Source: AV69 sp036498205
Lineage (GTDB): Bacteria; Verrucomicrobiota; Verrucomicrobiia; Chthoniobacterales; UBA10450
Length of the DNA: 21,635 nt
Assembly (NCBI GenBank): GCA_036498205.1
Contig: DASXIC010000121.1
Coordinates: 1 to 21,635, forward strand
Direction of reading: 5' to 3'
Shown here: positions 16,128-21,635 of the stretch, in pieces
How positions within the stretch are numbered: position 1 is the stretch's first letter
Layout of the letters: every line of letters starts with the position of its first letter
Program-made: the position numbers and the translations under genes
Notes under the pieces: generated by a model
Database searches by the model: none
What the model saw: the letters and a program-made list of their open reading frames with translations, nothing else
Told to the model about the DNA's origin: nothing

Positions 16128-16616
16128 TCACGATTCGGCCAGACGATTAATTTGATCGCCAGTTAACCGGAACACCGTCCAGTCGCTGAGCGGGACCGCT
16201 CCGAGTTTCTTGTAGAAACCAATCGCCGGCTCGTTCCAGTTCAGCACTGCCCATTCCATCCGCCCGCAGCCATGATCGCGGGCGATCTGCGCCAAATGCA
16301 CCAGCAGCGCGCGACCATATCCCCGGCCGCGTTTCTCCGGCTCTACAAAAAGATCCTCCAAATACAGCCCGGGCCGGCCGAGCCAGGTCGAAAAATTGAA
16401 AAAATACACGGCAAAACCAACTGCCTGTTTTCCCTCGAATACGAGCGCCACTTTGGCAGAGGGATCACTGCCGAAAAGCACTTCGCGTAATCCCTTTTCC
16501 GTAGCAACGACATCGTTGGGCGCACGTTCGTAGGTGGCAAGTTCGCGGATCAAACGCAAGATGACGGGCACATCGGCCACCGTCGCCGCGCGAATGTTGA
16601 GGATTGCTTGGGTCAT
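16128..16616 (-). CDS. GNAT-family N-acetyltransferase
   Basis: This 162-residue protein has the complete GNAT fold. An N-terminal strand-helix (IRAATVADVPVILRLIRELA, about 8-27) precedes the strand LEDLFVEPEKRG. The acetyl-CoA pyrophosphate loop RGRGYGRALL lies at 96-105. A C-terminal NWNEPAIGFYKKLGA (126-140) carries the usual Asn and Tyr. The pattern ELATYERAP and LYLEDLFV resembles the diamine N-acetyltransferase (SAT1-like) subgroup, so a polyamine or small amine acceptor is possible but unproven. Its ATG overlaps the stop of the upstream membrane glycosyltransferase gene (ATGA, minus strand), which points to translational coupling. The GH15 gene follows after 24 bp. The function in relation to these two is unclear. 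Confidence 0.9.
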   Translation of the reverse strand: MTQAILNIRAATVADVPVILRLIRELATYERAPNDVVATEKGLREVLFGSDPSAKVALVFEGKQAVGFAVYFFNFSTWLGRPGLYLEDLFVEPEKRGRGYGRALLVHLAQIARDHGCGRMEWAVLNWNEPAIGFYKKLGAVPLSDWTVFRLTGDQINRLAES

Positions 16617-18064
16617 TGAATTAGCCTGTATATCCTATAGTCCGCCGTTGCCTCCTCGAGCACGGATGTGCGCGCCAGATTCTCGGCAAAATCGGGATAG
16701 TAATCGAGCCACCACATGGTTCCGTTGTAAAAGACCAGATGAGTGGCACCTCGCCAGCGCAATTCTTTGAGGTTCGCCACGATCTGCATTCCATCATTGG
16801 GATTGCCGTAGTAAAGACCGTGCCGTTCGAGAAAATGCCAGCCTTTGCGATGGGCGTAATACAAGGCAGTTGGATCTCCATTGTCTGCGGCAATGATTAA
16901 AGCACTTGGCGGAGTCTGAGAGCGCAGGGCAAGACCCAGCCGCCAGAGTCCTTGCGCGGTGGGCCTAAAGAATTGGAGGATCGGAAAGATTGATGATACC
17001 AGGAAAAGTATAACAACCGACACGATCACCGCGCGCGGATTCCAATTTTTTGCGATAAAACTTATTGCGGCCCCGCCGAAAACGGCGGCAATGGGAACCA
17101 GTGGCAAGCGATACCATTGGTGGCGATTGCCATAACCAACTATAGCGATGAAGAAAACCATCGCTCCCAGCCACCATAAAAACGGCGTCGCGTTCGGATG
17201 CTTTTGTGCGATAACGATTCCGGCGATCGCAAGAACAAACAAGACTGGAGTGAGCGTGCTGGTGCAGGTTTGTGCCGCAATGTGGCAGTACCAGGCGAAG
17301 TTCATAATCCGCACGCCACCGCCTCCGAAGAAATGATAGGGATAAAATTGCGCTGCGATACGGTAGGCATGCCCGTACCATAGAAGAGATGGGGCCAAGG
17401 CGATAACGCCGAAGAACCAGAGCGAAGGCTGCCAAAAGACGCTGCCGCCGAATTTTCGCCAGGCCAATGCTGCCATCGGTGCCGCGATTGTGGCCGTCGG
17501 AAGTTTAATCAACAGAGCCAGGCCCGTCATAATCGACGCTAGAACCAGATAACGCCGTCCGTCGCCGGAGTTGGAATCATCCAAGCCTCGCCAAAAAAAA
17601 TCCAAGCCGACGAGAGCGAGACCGAGAGATGGCATGTCCGGCATAAACGCGCGGCCGGCTGCTACCGAAAGAGGCGCGAAGCAATAAAACAGCAGCGCGC
17701 ACATCGCCGCCGTTTCACCAAAAGCGCGACGAACAATCGCAAAGAAAAATGGAAGTGAGAAAGCAAAGATTACGACAGTCTGCAGACGGCCGACCCACTC
17801 ACGGACACCTGTAAACTGGTAAAGGATCGCCGCCGTGAAGGGGAGAATCGGGAACTCTGTTCCGACGAAGCCCGGCTGACTTCCCGCCCAGTCGATTTGC
17901 GGACGCGCAAAATGAAATCCATTCTCGAGATAATTGCGCGCGATAGCGGCAACATCGCTTTGTCGCCAGCTCCAGGAATCGGTGAACGGCGCATCGATTC
18001 TCCAACAGCGCAGCGCGATCGCCGCCGCGCAGATGAAAAGAGCAATACCGATTTTACGCGACAT
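16613..18064 (-). CDS. GT39/ArnT-like integral membrane glycosyltransferase
   Basis: This protein of 483 residues is strongly hydrophobic, with around ten or more membrane segments. It has the layout of GT-C glycosyltransferases (ArnT/PMT, GT39 or GT83). After the first helix (KIGIALFICAAAIALR) comes the loop RIDAPFTDSWSWRQSDVAAI with the acidic residues expected in the first periplasmic loop, where the catalytic Asp sits. RAFMPDMPSLGLALVGLDFF is another typical segment. Such enzymes use a polyprenyl-phosphate sugar to glycosylate lipid A, proteins or surface glycans on the periplasmic side. Donor and acceptor are unknown. An ATG at 18130 is in frame but adds a charged stretch; MSRKIGIALF at 18064 starts directly at the first helix. 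The stop overlaps the GNAT start by 4 bp. Confidence 0.82.
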   Translation of the reverse strand: MSRKIGIALFICAAAIALRCWRIDAPFTDSWSWRQSDVAAIARNYLENGFHFARPQIDWAGSQPGFVGTEFPILPFTAAILYQFTGVREWVGRLQTVVIFAFSLPFFFAIVRRAFGETAAMCALLFYCFAPLSVAAGRAFMPDMPSLGLALVGLDFFWRGLDDSNSGDGRRYLVLASIMTGLALLIKLPTATIAAPMAALAWRKFGGSVFWQPSLWFFGVIALAPSLLWYGHAYRIAAQFYPYHFFGGGGVRIMNFAWYCHIAAQTCTSTLTPVLFVLAIAGIVIAQKHPNATPFLWWLGAMVFFIAIVGYGNRHQWYRLPLVPIAAVFGGAAISFIAKNWNPRAVIVSVVILFLVSSIFPILQFFRPTAQGLWRLGLALRSQTPPSALIIAADNGDPTALYYAHRKGWHFLERHGLYYGNPNDGMQIVANLKELRWRGATHLVFYNGTMWWLDYYPDFAENLARTSVLEEATADYRIYRLIQ

Positions 18065-18156
18065 CGTTCGCGTCTTGACAAAGCGCCCCGGCGAAGTCAA
18101 TCGAGTACCGAGGCAGCGAGCCTGTGACACGGAAATTCTCTGAGCGATATTTAGAC

Positions 18157-18687
18157 ATGCGCCGATTCACCCCGTTTCTCTTTGCGCTCCTGGCCCTGGC
18201 GACCGCGCCCCCGGCGCAGTCGCAGGAGCTTCCGTCGCTGATAAACGTCGTCGATTACACCAAACTTCTTCCCGTCTTGCCGGAGCCGCCCCCTGGTTGG
18301 AGCGCAGATAAGGCAGAAGGATCCACAACCGATGCTGGCGGATTCAAATTAACAAATGTGCATCGCGACTACCGCAAAGGAGAGGGCGATAATGCCCCGA
18401 CGACTTCTATTAGCATTCTCGATTCGGCAGCGAATCCAGATTATGTTGAAGCCACAACTGCGGCCTGGAGTTTTTCGACAAGCTCAACCGAGGGATATTC
18501 CAAATCGGTCACAATTGACGGCAATCCGGGTTTTGAAACGTTCGAAAACGAGGGCAAACACGGCACGCTGTGGCTGATGGTTGCGAAACGATACTTTGTC
18601 CAAATCGAAACCAAGGATCAGGATTCCCCCGCTCTCCAGGAATGGGCAAAGCGTGTGGATCTGAAGAAACTGGCGGGGATTCAGTAG
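18157..18687 (+). CDS. Secreted or periplasmic protein of unknown function
   Basis: This 176-residue protein starts with a clear Sec signal peptide: MRRFTPFLFALLALATAPPA, with a likely cleavage after AQSQ/A-x-A-like residues near 22-24. The mature part begins ELPSLINVVDYTKLLPVLPE and has an alternating polar/aromatic pattern that suggests beta structure. It contains only a few Lys and Trp landmarks (PPPGWSADKAEGSTTDAGGF, then GKHGTLWLMVAKRYFVQIE). It has no cysteines, so there are no disulfides and no lipobox. I do not recognise the family. An in-frame ATG at 18124 would put extra charged residues before the signal peptide, so the ATG at 18157 is preferred. It is divergent from the membrane glycosyltransferase and convergent, with a 20-bp gap, with the cyclic-nucleotide-binding gene. 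Confidence 0.75.
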   Translation: MRRFTPFLFALLALATAPPAQSQELPSLINVVDYTKLLPVLPEPPPGWSADKAEGSTTDAGGFKLTNVHRDYRKGEGDNAPTTSISILDSAANPDYVEATTAAWSFSTSSTEGYSKSVTIDGNPGFETFENEGKHGTLWLMVAKRYFVQIETKDQDSPALQEWAKRVDLKKLAGIQ

Positions 18688-18701
18688 ACCGGCTGCGGAT
18701 T

Positions 18702-18724
18702 CGACTTCTAACCAGCCGAAGTCG
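18702..18724. terminator. Possible bidirectional hairpin between convergent genes
   Basis: CGACTTC (18702-18708) and GAAGTCG (18718-18724) form a perfect 7-bp inverted repeat with a 9-base loop. It sits at the junction of the secreted-protein gene (ends 18687) and the convergent cyclic-nucleotide-binding gene (ends 18708). No T-run follows on either strand, so a terminator role is only suggested by position. Confidence 0.3.
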
Positions 18725-19082
18725 CCTTGGTTCGCAGGTTCATTTGCCGGAGGCGTTCGGTCAATACCTTCATGACGTGAGTAGCGAAATAGGGGGTCTG
18801 CTGGACCAGGAAATGGAATCGGCGCTCATCTATTTTCGCGAGACGACAAGGCATTGTGGCAACGACTGTGGCTGTACGCGGGCTCGAATCGACGAGTGCC
18901 ATCTCCCCCAGTAACGCGCCGGGGGTAGCGCTTTCCACCAGCGTCTCCCCGACAAACACGTCGGCCGAGCCTTGGAGCAGTACATACATGCAGTCGCCAT
19001 GCTCCCCTTCGTGAAAAAGCGTATCGCCTTCGGCGACCGCAACCGCGTCCCGGTCGTGATGAAATAATTCGGCTGGATTCAT
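18708..19082 (-). CDS. Stand-alone cyclic nucleotide-binding domain protein
   Basis: This 124-residue protein is one cyclic nucleotide-binding (CNMP) domain of the Crp/PKA-regulatory type. The beta-roll is seen in GDTLFHEGEHGDCMYVLLQG (about 19-38). The phosphate-binding cassette GEMALVDSSPRTATV (about 59-73) retains the Glu and the Arg that hold the cyclic phosphate and ribose of cAMP or cGMP. After it come only a short helix (FHFLVQQTPYFATHVMKVLT) and a tail. There is no helix-turn-helix or kinase domain, so it is not a Crp-type regulator by itself. It may act through a protein partner that is not visible here. It lies 93 bp downstream of the methyltransferase gene on the same strand, and a shared transcript is possible. 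Confidence 0.85.
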   Translation of the reverse strand: MNPAELFHHDRDAVAVAEGDTLFHEGEHGDCMYVLLQGSADVFVGETLVESATPGALLGEMALVDSSPRTATVVATMPCRLAKIDERRFHFLVQQTPYFATHVMKVLTERLRQMNLRTKATSAG

Positions 19083-19175
19083 TTGTATTAAACCAAAAGA
19101 CTAGGCAGCCTCATGTTTTTGCGGCAAGTGACGATTGTGTTACGAAGGGAGTCGCGTTCGCGGGTCGCGGCCGTT

Positions 19176-19892
19176 TCACTTCGGCTCAACCGCCTCTCCA
19201 GTCATTGGGACAAACCGCACCGGGGAGACAGCACGCTGTCGTAGTTCGCCCTTTTCTTTTTCGAGCAAATATAAATCCTGCTCGCCGAGCGACCCGACCG
19301 GAATGATCATTCTGCCGCCTTCTTTCAGCTGTTCGACAAGCGGCTTCGGCACATGATCCGGGGCGCAAGTGACAATGACGCAATCAAACGGCGCATGCTC
19401 AGGCCAGCCTTTGTAGCCGTCGCCTTTTTTGATGTGCACATTCTTGTAACCGAGTCGCTGAAGTGTTGCTTCTGCCATCTTCGCCAGCGGCTCAATAATC
19501 TCGATTGAGTAAACTTCGGCGACCAGCTCAGCCATGATCGCGGCCTGGTAACCGGAACCGGTGCCGATTTCCAAAACGCGATCGCCCGGTTGCGGTTGCA
19601 ACTCCTCGGTCATAAAGGCCACGATAAACGGCTGTGAGATGGTTTGATCGTAACCAATTGGCAACGGCCGATCATCGTAACTAAGGGTGCGGAGTTCTTC
19701 GGGCACAAACTCTTCCCGCGGCACTTTCCTCATCGCCGCGAGCACGCGTTCGGCAGTAATTCCGCGCATGACCACCTGCTCCCTTACCATACGTTCCCGC
19801 TGGAATACGTAGTCTTCAATGGACGTGTTGGCGCGATCGCAGCCCTGGCTAAGGAGCAGCGCCAGGACGAGGCATTGCCAAATTCGCCGCAC
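19176..19892 (-). CDS. pcm: Protein-L-isoaspartate O-methyltransferase, probably exported
   Basis: This is a PIMT-family SAM methyltransferase of 238 residues from the GTG at 19892. After an N-terminal hydrophobic segment comes the family start REQVVMRGI. Then follow PREEFVPEELRTLSYDDRPL, YDQTISQPFIVAFM, motif I VLEIGTGSGYQAAIMAEL, YSIEII, and GDGYKGWPEHAPFDCVIVTC with APDHVPKPLVEQLKEGGRMI. These residues bind SAM and the isoaspartyl site; the enzyme methylates isoaspartate to repair aged proteins. The N-terminus RRIWQCLVLALLLSQGC is a signal-peptide-like segment ending in Cys followed by Asp. The residues before the Cys (SQG) are not a canonical lipobox. A periplasmic or lipoprotein location is therefore likely. 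The ATG at 20000 is open in frame but runs through a repeat (19906-19936) and into thrS, so it is rejected. Confidence 0.88.
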   Translation of the reverse strand: MRRIWQCLVLALLLSQGCDRANTSIEDYVFQRERMVREQVVMRGITAERVLAAMRKVPREEFVPEELRTLSYDDRPLPIGYDQTISQPFIVAFMTEELQPQPGDRVLEIGTGSGYQAAIMAELVAEVYSIEIIEPLAKMAEATLQRLGYKNVHIKKGDGYKGWPEHAPFDCVIVTCAPDHVPKPLVEQLKEGGRMIIPVGSLGEQDLYLLEKEKGELRQRAVSPVRFVPMTGEAVEPK

Positions 19893-19905
19893 GCGACAAA
19901 GTTCG

Positions 19906-19936
19906 TTGTCATTCCGAGCCCAGTCGAGGAATCTCT
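19906..19936. repeat. Dispersed-repeat-like sequence between pcm and thrS
   Basis: The sequence from TTGTCATTCCGAGCCC to AGTCGAGGAATCTCT lies in the 58-bp gap between the divergent pcm and thrS starts. From memory, this consensus (TCATTCCGAG, then GAGGAATCTC) recurs as an intergenic repeat in many genomes of several phyla. Read on the minus strand it gives ERFLDWARNDNE, a typical spurious translation of this repeat. Only one half of the usual palindrome is present here. It occupies most of the thrS leader and may carry or disrupt its promoter. Confidence 0.6.
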
Positions 19937-19950
19937 CACTCTTGAGTCGT

Positions 19951-21635
<1,685 letters not shown>

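Overview
This window looks like chromosomal DNA of a Gram-negative bacterium with an outer membrane. It carries a lipopolysaccharide-type glycosyltransferase set with an MsbA-like exporter. The gene mix (DUF1802, a DUF255 thioredoxin protein, twin CNNM proteins, GH15 glucanase), the weak or absent Shine-Dalgarno sites and the form of the threonyl-tRNA synthetase suggest Verrucomicrobiota, perhaps a soil Chthoniobacterales-like lineage. That placement is inference. I see no tRNA, rRNA, CRISPR array, transposase or phage gene.

Layout. Bases 1-158 hold the 5' end of lepA (minus strand). A possible small membrane protein (291-479) and an empty 290-bp stretch follow. A HAD phosphatase and a STAS-domain protein come next (770-1816). 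From 1768 to 7066 lies an envelope locus: a GT4 glycosyltransferase on the minus strand, divergent from a second GT4, a GT9 heptosyltransferase-like enzyme and an MsbA-like ABC exporter, the last two overlapping by ATGA. DUF1802, PHP-domain and DUF255/thioredoxin genes follow (7063-10543).

A decayed molybdate-uptake locus occupies 10665-11567. It has a frameshifted 3' remnant of modA and an apparently intact modB, but no modC. Then come DUF309, two coupled CNNM/CBS transporter-like genes (12075-14293), and a minus-strand series of a GT39-like membrane glycosyltransferase, a GNAT acetyltransferase and a GH15 glucanase/trehalase-like enzyme (18064 down to 14298). The right end has a secreted protein of unknown function, a stand-alone cyclic-nucleotide-binding domain, a probably exported L-isoaspartate methyltransferase, and the first 561 codons of thrS.

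The most notable feature is in thrS. A roughly 103-bp palindromic element (20805-20907) sits inside the coding region, keeps the reading frame, and adds about 35 residues between motif 1 and the zinc-binding Cys of the catalytic core. It is built from repeated GTCTCG-centred hairpins inside a 20-bp inverted repeat. A second, unrelated repeat-like sequence (19906-19936) lies between the methyltransferase gene and thrS. Both look like dispersed repeats moved into or beside essential genes, comparable in principle to the Rickettsia palindromic elements.
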